Shown in pieces: positions 32,144-43,660 of a DNA stretch of 64,000 nucleotides (position 1 is its first letter; every line of letters begins with the position of its first letter). The stretch is taken from positions 62,001-126,000 of the forward strand of contig JBAJFE010000062.1 of assembly GCA_037903355.1 (NCBI GenBank), given 5' to 3'. This DNA is from Trichuris trichiura (lineage: Eukaryota; Nematoda; Enoplea; Trichinellida; Trichuridae). The position numbers and the translations under genes were made by a program. Under the pieces are notes generated by a model. It made no database searches. It had not been told where the DNA came from and saw nothing but the letters and a program-made list of their open reading frames with translations.

Positions 32144-32571
32144 TCAAGTAACGTAAAGGTACATAAAAGAAGTGATACACACCTTTAGCGGCACTATCCG
32201 AATCACAACTCTGAAATCCACTGAAATTATATCTCGCTTTTCTCTAATAGGTTTGCACTTACCTTACTCTGCGTGGTTTGTTCGCCAATTTTGCTCCTCC
32301 CGAATTAGTCCGTGCGGGCTGAAAATAGCCTTCGACATTAGATGTTACTACGCGTCCGCATTTTCTTCAGTCTTATCCAGTATTTTCGAGGATGTTTGCA
32401 AACTAATTCAATTAAAGTGGGTAACATGAATTAATGCTTAACGAAAGAAAGTCTTCGCGTGCGATTGTTATTGATTTTCTTAACATTAAGTTCTTTCCTT
32501 ACCAGAGCCTCTGTCTCAGACATAACGGCGAAGATAAGAATAGCAGCAATAATAGTAAGCGAATACTTCAT
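32144..32571 (-). CDS. Small secreted peptide, B1 copy
   Basis: Three exons: 32571-32503, 32318-32263 and 32210-32144, giving 63 residues. Exon 1 is a signal peptide (MKYSLTIIAAILIFAVMS, ending TEAL). Exon 2 begins PARTNSGGAKLANKP. Exon 3 ends MYLYVT. Donors are GTAAGG and GTAAGT and acceptors are TTTTCAG and ATTTCAG. Paralogue B2 keeps all junctions; its exon 2 is 3 bases longer and its exon 3 is 18 bases shorter, so all indels keep the frame. AATAAA follows the stop at once (32130-32135, minus). The exon plan and promoter match family S, but the mature sequence is unrelated and nearly cysteine-free. Function unknown. Confidence 0.6.
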
Positions 32572-32611
32572 GATTCCTCTGTGACTTACTGACTTTCTAG
32601 AGATGCTTGGT

Positions 32612-32617
32612 TATATA
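32612..32617 (-). promoter_or_regulatory. TATA box of the B1 peptide gene
   Basis: TATATA on the minus strand about 41 bases before the ATG. The leader ends in 'gtcacagaggaatc', shared with the B2 gene and nearly with the gene at 42273-42933. Confidence 0.6.
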
Positions 32618-32624
32618 CTGTTTT

Positions 32625-33362
32625 TGTGTGTGCTTTATTCATATGAATAAAGTTTTGTTTGGAAAAAACATATAAGGTTCTAGATTTAGAGCTGCCAGTG
32701 TGAATCGTCGCAGCAACGTCAGGTTCAACAAATTCTTGTCCGCAGATAGCACAATTGTTTACTCTTGACTTAGGATGTTGCTCCTGAGATGTTTCAACAA
32801 CGTCAATGCGTACTTCTGCTATGTATTCAGACGTTGATTAGAGTCAGCCGACAAAGGCTGATTTAGTGTTGCAAATCTGAAAATTACGCTACTTAAAACG
32901 ACAAACACTTTCATTATTATTCTACGTGTGCCCGCTTGTCCCGCTTTAGTTAAAACGCTGTTTTCGTGCCTTTGCTTGCCTCTGTCCGCCAGAAATGACC
33001 TTATCTACACAGAAAAATAAAATCAGCATGCGTAAACGCGACTGCTTACGGAGGTACGTAATGCTTCTAAGCGAAAAGACTAGGTGCTTTCCTTGAATTC
33101 GTCTTTTTGACTGCTGCTGAAAAGAACTAGTCAGCGTGCGGTTAATGTATTATTTTTTTAAAATATGGCTTAATCGACCAGTACAGGTAAGAATAAATAC
33201 GCGACCAACCATTTGTTTTCTTACGGTTAACTTTCAGGCTTGAATCACAATCGTCAACTGAGCAATAGTGCTTCTAACACATGGGTGCGGTGCTCCGTGC
33301 GAATCGAAAGGGATTTCCAGAAAGAGAAAAATATGCGGCAAAAGAGTTATTGTAAGTTAGCT
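32625..33362. other. B1 promoter-side spacer
   Basis: No gene recognised. Conserved in B2 at 38630-39367 without a shared open frame. Confidence 0.5.
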
Positions 33363-34985
33363 TGGAACGTCATAAAGCTAGGTTGGTTGCCAAAGGTTAT
33401 AGTCAACAATATGGCATTGACTATACGGAAACCTTTGCTCCTGTTGCATGTCTTAGGTCTATTCTCACGTTAATGGCTCTAGCTGCTGAGCAAAATTTGA
33501 AAGTTCATCAACTTGATGCCTCTACTGCGTTTTGAATGGCCACTTAAAAAAAGTTGCTTTTATGGAGATTTCTGGTTTTCTTGAAAAAATAATGCAGGAT
33601 ATTTTTCAGGAAAACTCAGAGTCTCATGAAATACTGAATAAAGCGGAAGATTGGCTCAAGCAGCTAAGACAGCAGATTTCCGGTCTGTAAGTTGAAGAAG
33701 GCCATTTATGGTTTAAAGCAAGCTGGTCGCCAGTGGTGCAGAAAGCTAACTAACCAAAGACCAAAAATTGCATTCGATTGGAATGAAACCTTTAAATGCT
33801 GACTCATGCAGATACGTTAAGCCTGAAAAGGAAGGAACCTTAAAGGTACTCGTTACTCATGTTGATGACATGCTTGCGCTCTTGAATGACCTCACATGGA
33901 TACACGCAATCATGGTCGAATCGGCAAATGCGTTTAAACTTAGAGACTTGGGAAACGTTAAATGGGCTCTTGGAATCATGTTTGTGAAGAATGAAAACGA
34001 GGGAACAATAAAGATGTCACAACGTTCGTACAAAACTGAACTTTTGAAACGCTTCGATAGGCAAGATTGTAAATCTGCAGCTACGCCAATGACGCTTACC
34101 AGAAAACTAACGAAGCCATGCATCGTCACTGAGAGAGAGAAATGTCAAAATGCTCTTATCAAATGGTCGTTGGAAGCATGACGTACCTTGCCATGGCGAC
34201 AAGACTTGATGTAGCATACATTGTAAGTCATTTCAATAACTCTAATTCTAATTACACTGAGGAACATTGGCAAGGCACCAAAAGAATTCTGCGATACGTT
34301 AAGGGTACAGTAGCCCTTGGTCTTTTGTTTTACAGAACAGGAAAACCAGGGTTAGGCTACGCTGATGCAAACTGGGAAGCCTGCATTATTGATCAGAAGT
34401 CATACTCTGGTTTTATTTTCAAGATTCGCGGTGCTGCAGTTTCTTGGTAAGCGAAAAAGCAACGTACAGTGGCATTAAGCAGTACTGAAACGGAGTACAT
34501 GAACCTCACTGAAGCAGCAAAAGAAGCGTTACACCTCCAACGTTTCTTGGAAGAAATTGACAGTTCTTTTGGTAGTACAATCGACGTGTACAATGACAAT
34601 GTGCGTGCATAACTACTTGCTGAGAACTCAGTGTTTCACGCAGGAACGGAACACGTCGATATTAAGCATCATTTTGTACGTGAAGGATGCTCTGAGGGTT
34701 TTATTAATGTAAGATACTTATGTACTGAAGATATGCCTGCTGATATCTTTACAAAACATTTTAATGCTCCGAAGCATTTATGTTCTCTCGCAGCTTGGTA
34801 TGGTGGATACTGAGGAGAAGACAGCACACGCCGATTGAGGGGAGCAATGTTGGAATAGGTGAGACAGACACACTAATAAAGTGACTCATCGCCTGAACTA
34901 TCGCACTACATGAACATCTTTCTAAGTACTGTATTCCTTGTCACTTGACTGGGTAGAACGTTTAATTTTCTTCTCTAGCGGCTAA
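33363..34985 (+). mobile_element. Copia retrotransposon fragment: reverse transcriptase, RNase H, LTR start
   Basis: Begins inside Copia reverse transcriptase ([20 protein letters not shown]) and continues through the VDDM active-site box near 33860, the RNase H domain (YADANWE, ALSSTETEYM) and the C-terminal VDIKHHFVRE and MPADIFTK motifs. A purine tract (ttgaggggagcaa) and an LTR start (TGTTGGAATA) follow at about 34836-34858. Gag, protease and integrase are absent. Stops and frameshifts break the frame at 33534, about 33700, 34180, 34450 and 34611. It lies between units B1 and B2. Confidence 0.85.
33370..34813 (+). pseudogene. Copia reverse transcriptase and RNase H, broken
   Basis: The reverse transcriptase start is in one frame to a TGA after DASTAF (33534), a degraded gap follows to about 33770, then the VDDM palm region to 34181. 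A frame change leads to the RNase H part, which is interrupted by TAA after GAAVSW and by TAA after NVRA. It ends at YGGY (34813). The broken state rules out autonomous function. Confidence 0.8.
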
Positions 34986-35356
34986 TTCTGAAAGTTCCTA
35001 TCATTTAGTCGCGATAATATTTTTCCATTCACCCATTTTTTGAATTGATACTTTCTGCTTAGTTTTAGTTAGTGTTTATTGCTACTCTTGCTGCTAACAT
35101 GAATAATATTCTTTGTAAGAGAAAGTGAAAGTACAATAGGGATCATCTGTTATCATTATCCGGATAATCGGTTGTAGGAACTATTCTGGATAATGAAGTT
35201 TCTACCAAGTAATTTATGACAAGGCAGGTAATGCTTAAACAAGTGAGCGAATGGTTTCTAATAAGGGCAATACGTTACCGCCGCGCGCTAGCATTGTCAT
35301 GTTTTCAGGCAAGGGAAAACTGTCTATTTCGAAAGAATAAAAGGAAAAACTTTTTA

Positions 35357-35455
35357 ATGGAGTTTGTATTGACTTCTAAGAGACTTGCAGCCTCTATGGC
35401 TGTTGCAGGCATCAAGTTTTCTGTTCGCGCTGCCGTCATCCTTTACAGAACTTGA
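35357..35455 (+). CDS. Candidate 32-residue hydrophobic small protein (B2)
   Basis: Same frame and length as 29637-29735, ending in TGA instead of TAA. The hydrophobic core is weaker here because arginine and lysine replace apolar residues (IKFSVRAAV), so membrane insertion is doubtful for this copy. Confidence 0.25.
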   Translation: MEFVLTSKRLAASMAVAGIKFSVRAAVILYRT

Positions 35456-35820
35456 TAATTCCTATCTTCAGCTAAGCAGGTGACATTTCATTTGTCAATG
35501 TTTCAGAAAAAGTCAGTTTCGTAGCAGTGATGTTCTTCATGATGTTGATGGTAGCAAGATGGTATCCCTGTTTGGCCATTATTTGCGAACGAAGAAAGTC
35601 GAACGTTCTGAAAGCTTTGTAATGTTCTCATTATCGCTGCCACTCCAATTGCTTTTAAAGCGCAGTATTTGACGATGACAAAATTACGACAGGTATGTCA
35701 ATTGTGGCCATTTTTTTGATGTCACACAGGTGAAGTGAGGTGTGAGAGAAAGGTCGTAGCGTTTTATGTCAAGTGTATTTTGTAAAACCTAAATTCTAAA
35801 ATCACAACAAAGTTCTTTAT

Positions 35821-36560
35821 TCAAAGCTGTCTTGACTGCGATAATAACTTGGCAACGATCTTGCCGCAGATGCCTGTCACTGTGGCGAGAATCTCAGGCG
35901 TTTTATCTGAAGAAAATAACTTTTTCTTAGACGTCAGTTGCACCAATGTGTTTTCCAAAACCCACCTTGCTGTATAGACACGCGAAGGTTGTTTTCTGAA
36001 AAACGACCCCTGATCAACGTGCGGTCCTTCCAGGTCACTCAGTAAACGGTCCCTTTGTACCTGAAGTGACATGGATTCGATGTTGTAAACACAGGACAAG
36101 CTTAGGCGCTTATGCGCTTACTGAGCTTTTCGGAAAGGCAACTTTACGCCATGAGCTTATCGCGTCTATTAATTTATTTCCTTTTTAATACTTAGTCTTT
36201 GCTTGCCTAGTTGATGTGTAAAATGTGCTCTGAAAGAATAGTCAAATTCCATTGCATTCTTAATATATGCAATCGCAAGGAATTGCTGACGGTAAAGGCC
36301 TTGCGTGGCAAGGGATGCTATGTTCTCTTATACTAATAAGGCGTTGTCATGCTGCATCTCTCCCAAGAACTGCATTTCATTCTTTTTCATTTTCTGCATG
36401 TTTAAAAGAAAAGCTAAACAATGAGTGAAATTGAGCGCTTCACCCCAGCCATAGGTCGAAGTTCTTCGTGAACAGAAGCTTTGAAAAACTGTTTATATCC
36501 GAAGTTGTCAATAAGCAAACTTGAGCGCTTTAGAATACGCTCATAAGTCTCCTGCATGCA
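35821..36560 (-). CDS. Unknown minus-strand gene in B2
   Basis: Counterpart of the gene at 30104-30860. The last exon is 36060-35821 (acceptor TCACTTCAG), ending LSQSRQL with AATAAA overlapping the stop. The upstream exon lies within about 36560-36440 and can end at a GTGAAG donor in phase. The protein is basic (LTSKKKLF, KIVAKLL) with a conserved TVTGICGKIV segment. No start exon or family is identified. Confidence 0.4.
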
Positions 36561-37189
36561 TTCAGGCACGCTCAGATATCCATACTTTACTATCCAGCTC
36601 ACAATAAAAGATTCATGGCATTATTTCTTTTTAAAGTCGTTCGCGTAACATTCTGACTTGGTGATTGTGTCGTCGTGCTTCCTATGGTCGCGTTCCTAGT
36701 GTTTTCAGCTGGCTTAGGCGTTGTCGGTTTTCCTAAAACGTGTCACAGTGTAGCAATGCGATGAAAGTATGATTTACTGCATCAAATTAAGCCAATTACC
36801 GCAAGGGGAAGAATGGTAATGATTTTAAATTTTGTCACTTCTTAAACATCAGTTACGCGATATGATTGAATGAACGAAAAGTTTTAGTTTATTGATCACT
36901 TCAGAAACTCTTACACTGCAAATAAGTTTTTTCTTTGTTGGGTCATGACGCATAGTCACAAGCATCCATTTAACTTGAATTACAGTTGAAAATGTTGGAT
37001 TACAGCATGAAAGATGGAAGTTCGATTAAGATTCGTAAATGATGCAAATAAATAACCGCGCTCTTGCCTTCACTCGTCAAATCGTTTAAATATGCTTTTG
37101 TTTCCAGTAAATTGACTAAGTAGTTACTGTAGCTGAATAAGCATTGGTCTTATTTTGCTTTTGGCTTATACCCAGCGGTGTCGGTGGTG

Positions 37190-37477
<288 letters not shown>

Positions 37478-37518
37478 CTCTGTGTCTTGGTTTTGTTTTC
37501 GTAATTTATTTCAGACTG

Positions 37519-38578
37519 TCAAGCAACATAGAGGTAGATGAAAAAAGTGACACTCACCGTCAGAAGTCTGGAATCCATTGAAATCACCTCTAGCTTGTGT
37601 CTTGACCCACCTTTCTCTAACAGGTTTGCACTTACCTTAATCCGCATGGTCTGCAACTTGCCAATATTGCTCCTCCTGAATTAGTCCGTAGTGGCTGAAA
37701 AAATCCTTCGACATTAGATGTCATTACTACAGCTCAGCATTGCCATGAATCCTTTTCAGTATTTCTAAGGTTGTTTGCTAGCTGACTTGAGTAAAGTGGG
37801 CAACATCGCTTAATGTTTCACAAAAGAAAGGGTTTGCTTATGATTGTCATTGATTCTTGAAAACTGGGTATTTTGTAACGGGTTGAATTTTCATGGTTGT
37901 AAGGTCTTCTACGGCTTTTCCCGTTTTTTCGTTGTGCTGTTATCTGTAATTACACTAAAACAACTGCTCTACCAACGGATGGATGAGCCGTTATTAAGAA
38001 AAAGTACAGATATCAACGCACTCGACTTTTTTAATGTTCAAAGCTTTCGGAACGCTCTAGTTCCGTCGTCAGTGAGGTGGTGGATCGCAGATCGATCAGG
38101 GGGATGATAGACCGAGCTTTGGCGATCTGCAATTCAGAATATTTGGAAGAGGAGCTGGTCCACCTACGAAGAACCTTTGAAAAGAACGGATACCCCACCC
38201 ACATAATAAACTCAACAATCCAGCGGAAACTGGGAGGGAGGACAAGGACAAAGAGACCTGCTCCAGGACTGCGCCTGATCCTCCACCACCTCACTGACGA
38301 CGGAACTAGAGCGTTCCGAAAGCTCTGAACATTAAAAAAGTTGAGTGCGTTGATATCTGTACTTTTTCTTAATAACGGCTCATCCATCCGTTGGTAGAGC
38401 AGTTGTTTTAGTTTAATTACAGATAACAGCACAACGAAAAAACGGGAAAAGCCGTAGAAGACCTTACAACCATGTCATTGATTCTGCTAAAATTAAGTTC
38501 GTTCCTTACCAGAGCCTCTGTTTCAAACATAACGGCGAAGATAAGCATAGCAGCAATAATAGCAAGCGAATACTTCAT
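37519..38578 (-). CDS. Small secreted peptide, B2 copy, with element in intron 1
   Basis: Exons 38578-38510, 37694-37636 and 37567-37519; 58 residues. Signal exon MKYSLAIIAAMLIFAVMF ending TEAL, exon 2 beginning PLRTNSGGAILASCRPC, exon 3 ending YLYVA. Two cysteines are present in exon 2 (SCRPCG) that the B1 copy lacks. All splice sites and phases match B1. Intron 1 has been enlarged by the 615-base Penelope-like insertion at 37858-38472, which forms long inverted arms and could disturb splicing. The stop is followed by AATAAA. Confidence 0.55.
38040..38077 (-). ncRNA. Hammerhead ribozyme core (left arm)
   Basis: Minus strand: CCTCA, CTGACGA, stem II GGAAC/GTTCC, GAAAGCTT, TGAAC. TCA before the core pairs with TGA after the cleavage site. 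Confidence 0.6.
38289..38328 (+). ncRNA. Hammerhead ribozyme core (right arm)
   Basis: CCTCA, CTGACGA (38294-38300), stem II GGAAC/GTTCC, GAAA (38318-38321), GCTC, TGAAC. Same three-pair stem I as the left arm; the cleavage-site base is C instead of T. Confidence 0.6.
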
Positions 38579-38618
38579 GATTCCTCTGTGACTTACTGAC
38601 TCTTCAAAGGTGCTTGAT

Positions 38619-38624
38619 TATATA
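38619..38624 (-). promoter_or_regulatory. TATA box of the B2 peptide gene
   Basis: TATATA on the minus strand about 41 bases upstream of the ATG at 38578. Confidence 0.55.
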
Positions 38625-41224
38625 CCGTCTTCATGTGTGTTTTGTTCATATGAATAAAGTTTTCATTTGGGAAAACGTATTAGCTTCTGGATTTAGAGCT
38701 GCCAATGTCAATTCCCGCAGCAACGTCAGGTTTAATACATTTTTGTCCGCAGATGGCACAAGTGTTTGCTCTTGATTTAGGATGTTGTTCCTGAGATGTT
38801 TCAACAACGTGAATGCATACTTCTACTATGTGTTCAGATGATGGTTAGGGTTAGTCCATAAGGGCTAATTTAGTGTTGCAAATTTGAGAATTACGCTACT
38901 AAGAACGACAAACACTTTCATTATCTTCCTACGCGTACCTGCTTGCCCCACTTTAGTTAAAACGCTGCTTTCGTGCCTTTGCTTGCCTCTGTCTGCCAAA
39001 AATGACCTTATTTACATAGAAAAATGAAATCTCCATACGTGGTCGCTACTAATGGCACATAATTCTTCTAAGCGAAAAGACTAGGTGCTTTCCTTGAATT
39101 CGTCTTTTCGACTGCTGCGGAAAAGAAGTAGCCAGCGAGCGGTTAATGTATTATTTTTTTAAAATATGATTTAATGGACCAGTACAGGTAAGAATAAAAT
39201 CGCGAGCAACCATTTGTTTTCATACGGTGAACTTTCAGGCTTGAATCACAATCGTCAACTGCGCAATAATGTCTCTAATACGTGGGTGTGGTGCTTCGTG
39301 CGAATCGAAAGGGATTTCCAGAAAGAGAAAAATATGCGGCAAAAAAGCCAATGTAAGTCAGCTTTAATGGAACGCTAGATTTCTGAGAATTGCTAGGTAT
39401 GCCTACTGCAAGTTATTTTAGTGACAGAGGTTTTGAAAAAAAATAAATTTAAATGTTAACAAGTCACGCGACTTGTGAACGGTTGAGTTGTACTTTTTAT
39501 TGTTCTATTGCGTCCAAATCCGCTTGATCCGAAAACGATCATGTACTGTGAGTTTCGTATGCCTCCTTCCACCAAGGCAAAGAAGTGACCTGCATGTAAC
39601 TGATGGGGACATTAGTTTTCATTTCTTCCTTCTGAAGCCATCCGGTTGACAGAACGTTAAAGCTATTGAAAGCGATGCAATCAAGATTTTTCTGATCGAA
39701 TCAACAGCGTCGAATCCACAGAACATACGGCTGCTGAGGTTCTACGCCGACAGTGCGGCGAAAACATCCCAAAAGCTTCGCTATAGGTATTTTAACTTTC
39801 TGTACAAACTGAATCACGTAGCGTTTAGATGCTGCTCTGTGCGTTTCAGAGTTCCAGTAATCCGTCGCTTTAGCTCGTTATGTCTTAACAATTCAGTTTG
39901 GCAATGATAGAACGAAATAAAATGCTGTGAGCTGTTTCATCTGCAACTTTTTAGTTGTTGCGACATTTCGCTGTTACACACTATTGTGAATATAAACTTG
40001 AGAGACAGTGACATGCATATTCTTTTTGAGCCTTGATTAATGGCATCAGCGACTTTTATTTTCAGCAGATCACGTGAACTGAGTTCCACGGTACCCGCCG
40101 ACTTGCCACTGCTCATGTTTTGCGGCGTAACCAGTAATGAGCGAAAGGTTTGCTATAATGTGCTTTGCACACGAAGAAAAGCTGATAGATTTCCCATGTA
40201 ATTCTTAATAGGCAGTATCTATTCTTCGCATGCATTCTTGGGCTGGTAATTTCAGGTGTTAACGCGAGTAATTTTTTTATGGCAACTGCAGGCACTGAAT
40301 CATCTCCGGAAAAAAGCAGTCTGTTGTAAAATATGATATGTTCAAATGTTTCTGATTTTCTTTTGATGCCGAAGCTTGTCTGCCGTCACATCGTTTACTG
40401 AATTAAGTACATTAGCTATACCAGCTGCGGCATTTTTGTAGGATCAGTACATGATCATACTTCCAGCTACGGGTGCGTTGCAGCAATTTCTTGTACTAAG
40501 CTTAAAAATTGGTTGGAGACAGTTGCCGTTTATATGTTCATATTCTTTCGCGTATTTGCCTTTCCGCTACTCCATGAACGAATCTCTTCGGACAATAGCG
40601 TCCATATAGATTATAATGATAATGATACTGAAAAGGACTGCTGCTGTGCTGACAAGTGACAGTTGCGGGTTTCCTCCGCAATTTGCTCTCACTCTAAACT
40701 TTGACTAGCGGGACTATGTAACATATTTTAATTTCAGTTTCCGTATCCTAATGTAACAATATGTATTCTATCTTACCATGCTCTGTGCTTTAAACGCTTC
40801 ATGAGGACCAGCGTTTGCAACCCAATCACCCGCTTTTGAGCATTTGCGTGTGTCCATTCTTTATTATTCCTTCTGAGTATGACACATTCTCAGAAGTTTT
40901 TTTAGTCTCACTCTTAGCTTTTGCATATGTTCTTTAAAACGTACCGGTGCACAAAGATACCTGATAGGCGTTTCAGTATAATAGTGCTTGGTTTGGTGTT
41001 TGCCATTATTACCTAATTCGCCCAGCTTCAACTTTTTTAAAACAGGAAGTTTTGCAAGGTAAGGCAACATAGTTTGCAGTCTCATAATTGCATTAATATA
41101 AAACCCGCATGAATAATCGATCAAAGCAGTACTAATCTCAAAGCATAAGATTTACCGTAGTTCATTAAAAACGAAACTCTTTCGAAAGGGCGCGTGCAGT
41201 TGCAAAATTGAAGTACGGTGCCCT

Positions 41225-41345
41225 CAGGTCGTGAAAACTTTTATTCAGCGAAGCTTTCGAGAAGCCGCTGTTCCAGTCTTCAGCGCAAACGTAGTGGCAG
41301 AATCACCAATGGTTCTAAAGCCACCTTCACCGCACTCATGGAAGC
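41225..41345 (-). mobile_element. Decayed Penelope-like terminus
   Basis: Carries the characteristic end pattern (aaaacttttatt, then the ribozyme core) but no complete second arm and no clear target duplication. The ribozyme core is the best-preserved part. Confidence 0.5.
41247..41288 (-). ncRNA. Hammerhead ribozyme core
   Basis: Minus strand: TTTGCG, CTGAAGA, stem II (GGAACAGCGGCTTC region), GAAAGCTT, CGCTGAA. GCG pairs with CGC in stem I, with possible wobble extension. Confidence 0.6.
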
Positions 41346-41549
41346 TTTCTGAATAGCCGTACGTGATTGAAAAATGCACAGATAAAAACAAGACAAGATA
41401 CTTTTTAACGTTTAATTAACAGAACTCTCAGGAGCAGCCTGGTCCCATCTATTGTGTGAACAGGTAATAAACGCTTGCGTTTTAAGTAACTAGACTTTTT
41501 TACTGACAGTCTGTGCAGAAAAAACTTCTTTTCCAAACTTTAAGGTAGT

Positions 41550-41788
41550 TTCGAAAGACGGGGTGTCTTTTAACAAGCTTAGGTTGTTTCATAGTTGATC
41601 TAGTTCACGGGTTTGGCCTGTTGATGTATCTGTAAGTAAACTTCAAAGTGCCCTACCAACGAATGGATGAGCAAATTGTTAGAGAAATCACAGAACAATT
41701 TGCTCATCCATTCGTTGGTAGGGTACTTTGAAGTTTACTTACAGATACATCAACAAGCCAAACCCGTGAACCAGAAAATCAACTATGG
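41550..41788. mobile_element. Foldback element (239 bases) related to Penelope-like ends
   Basis: Near-perfect inverted arms of about 95 bases. Flanked by the 14-base duplication aactttaaggtagt (41536-41549 and 41789-41802). Arms share 'ctaccaacg.atggatgagc' with the element at 37858, but no ribozyme core is present. Confidence 0.8.
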
Positions 41789-42272
41789 AACTTTAAGGTA
41801 GTATTGTTTTTGATTAAAGCAAAATCAAGCAATACGTTGCTCACTGCGTGGAATTGTTACTACCATATGAGATGAAAAGTTCTTATGGTCATTTCGATTA
41901 ATTTAAGAATATTTAATATTGTATGGTACTTTCAAGCCTATTCCATTGTCACATGCAGGTTTATCAAGTTTTTTTTTGAAATCTGTTGAGCTGAAGAAGC
42001 GTTGGCAACTTTACTTCTTCTTCGCCGATGTCCGGAGCAGTTCGCTAAATGGACTTCAGGTTTTCTCCTTTAGTTTTGTCTAAAAATAGCAAGCACCATG
42101 ATACGTGCATGCCCGCTGCTAGTCACACCCGCTATCGACAAAATAGGCTAACTGGTAAAACAGTTGAACTGCAGTGAAAAGCCATTATACTCTTACCAAA
42201 GCCATGACATCATTATGGATACATTAATGCATACTTCACATCATCTGTACAGAAGTGGATAAGGTCATATTG

Positions 42273-42933
42273 TTATCTTATTTTCTTAGTCCCAGTGATA
42301 GGGAAACTAACTGAATCATAATATTACTGGTTCTTTTAAAGGGAAGGAACATCATGAAGGCGATAAGAAAAGTTTTTGTAGCTATTCAGTCGCCGCAGAT
42401 TACTTAATTCAACGTATATATATATGTATATATATATATAGTGTTCTGTTGCTTATTTTTGAAAACGTTTCTTTTGCAAAATATGTGAGGAACTCGTAAT
42501 GTATACGCAGTGATATGCTCACCCTCAACGCAATTGTCCATACAATCTTTAAATGCTTTGAATTTGTTTTTATTCTGCGATTGTTTCCACATTGACCGTT
42601 TATAAGCGCACACCTTTTCTTCTCTGCATATAATCTTCGCCTTCGCTTTGCTAACTCCCTAAAAAAGTGTTGTGAAAAATTTTGCTGAATGATAGGTTGC
42701 TATGGAAGCCAATTTCTAAAATTTTAGAGTAACGTCAAAAATGCGTTTGGCAGTAGTAACGATTGTAAGCGCAATGAGAAAAATGAATCATGTGATAAAA
42801 TTTTCACAAATCCCATTTTCGCTTATTTTGCTTTTTGGAAACGCGTTAAGAGATCATTTCTTACTGCTGTTTCCGTTTCGTCTATGACGATACTGATAAG
42901 AATCGTTGCCGCAATAACAAGTGAGAATTGCAT
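42273..42933 (-). CDS. Secreted four-cysteine peptide, family S homologue
   Basis: Exons 42933-42865, 42658-42523 and, less surely, 42310-42273; about 80 residues. Exon 1 is the signal peptide (MQFSLVIAATILISIVI, ending ETETA). Exon 2 is 136 bases, the same length and phases as S1 exon 2, and encodes C-x5-C, then KRSMW, then DCMDNC. This gives the S1 pattern C-x5-C-x3-(K/R)RMW-like-...-DC-x3-C. The donor GTGAGC of exon 2 equals that of S1. For exon 3 I chose the acceptor GATTCAG, giving a tail ending TKKIR; an upstream AG with a shorter tail is possible. It lies 38 kb from S1 on the other strand, so the family is dispersed. Confidence 0.65.
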
Positions 42934-42972
42934 GCTTCCTCTGTGATTTACTGAAGCCCTGAAATGCTTGAA

Positions 42973-42978
42973 TATATA
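42973..42978 (-). promoter_or_regulatory. TATA box of the peptide gene at 42273-42933
   Basis: TATATA about 40 bases before the ATG. The leader ends 'aatcacagaggaagc', closely matching B1 and B2. Confidence 0.6.
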
Positions 42979-43234
42979 AGCACGTTTTGTTGTTCGAACA
43001 CCACGTGACTGAAGTTCAACAATGTGCATTCTACCTGTTTCACCATCTGCCTGATCAGTCTGCTGTGATCATGGATAATTATTTATTGTTTATAGATTGG
43101 CACTCGAAAATTCAATATTTTTGCATTCAGCTGTTTCGGCTAGAAAGTGTTCTGTTAAGTTGCTTTTTTGTAGAATGTAGTATTTTCATTCTTTTTCAGT
43201 TTGTGCCCATTAATTTAGGGGTTATCATCTGTTT

Positions 43235-43660
43235 ATGATTTTTTTAGGTGACAAAGCTTTCCTAACGCGTATCACAAATGTTGCACCCTACTGGTGTCTG
43301 CATAATGTTTCTAATTGTAAAATGTATGACGAAAGATTAGTAGAAGTAAACTGGAATTTTTCAGATTTTTTGCCTGCAGTTGAAGCATGTTTACTGTATG
43401 CTGAAAGCATACTTCCTGTAACGCTTCAACCGTTTCTAGTTAAATATTGTGCACTGCTCCTAATCGAAGAAATATGGCAGTGTAATAGATATAGCTGGAC
43501 GAATTTACCTACATTAATAAGCATTATCACTCTTAGTGACATCGTCGCCTATGTTGTCATTCTGCTCCTTGTTTATTTTTTATCCCAGTTTATGTTTACT
43601 ATGAATGGGACGTATTGTTTTATAACAATGAAATTACGTGGCACTCCCTTTCATGGGTAG
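43235..43660 (+). CDS. Hypothetical membrane protein frame
   Basis: A 141-codon open frame, with a possible acceptor (TTTTTTAG at 43247) inside its start. It contains one long hydrophobic stretch near the C-terminus (SDIVAYVVILLLVYFLSQF). No family, paralogue or start-site support. A chance open frame is possible at this length in A+T-rich DNA. Confidence 0.22.
   Translation: MIFLGDKAFLTRITNVAPYWCLHNVSNCKMYDERLVEVNWNFSDFLPAVEACLLYAESILPVTLQPFLVKYCALLLIEEIWQCNRYSWTNLPTLISIITLSDIVAYVVILLLVYFLSQFMFTMNGTYCFITMKLRGTPFHG

Larger units (their letters stand above)
37858..38472 (+). mobile_element. Penelope-like foldback element (615 bases) with linker fragment
   Basis: Inverted arms of about 200 bases (37890-38091 and 38275-38472) enclose a fragment of the Penelope-like protein linker (SIRGMIDRALAICNSEY, KNGYPTHIIN). 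The flanking target duplication is tgtcattgattct (37845-37857 and 38473-38485). B1 has the empty site near 32466-32480. A hammerhead core sits at the inner end of each arm. Confidence 0.85.
39368..41535. other. Spacer with one weak minus-strand frame
   Basis: No recognisable gene. A minus-strand frame at 41124-40864 (86 codons, rich in lysine and histidine, ending HTQKE) has no paralogue, clear splice sites or domain, so it is not called. A hammerhead-bearing Penelope-like end lies at 41225-41345. Confidence 0.4.

Noticed and set aside
42404..42613. 69-codon frame ending in a run of tyrosine, isoleucine and threonine
   Set aside because: It is exon 2 of the peptide gene read through its donor into a TA-repeat intron.
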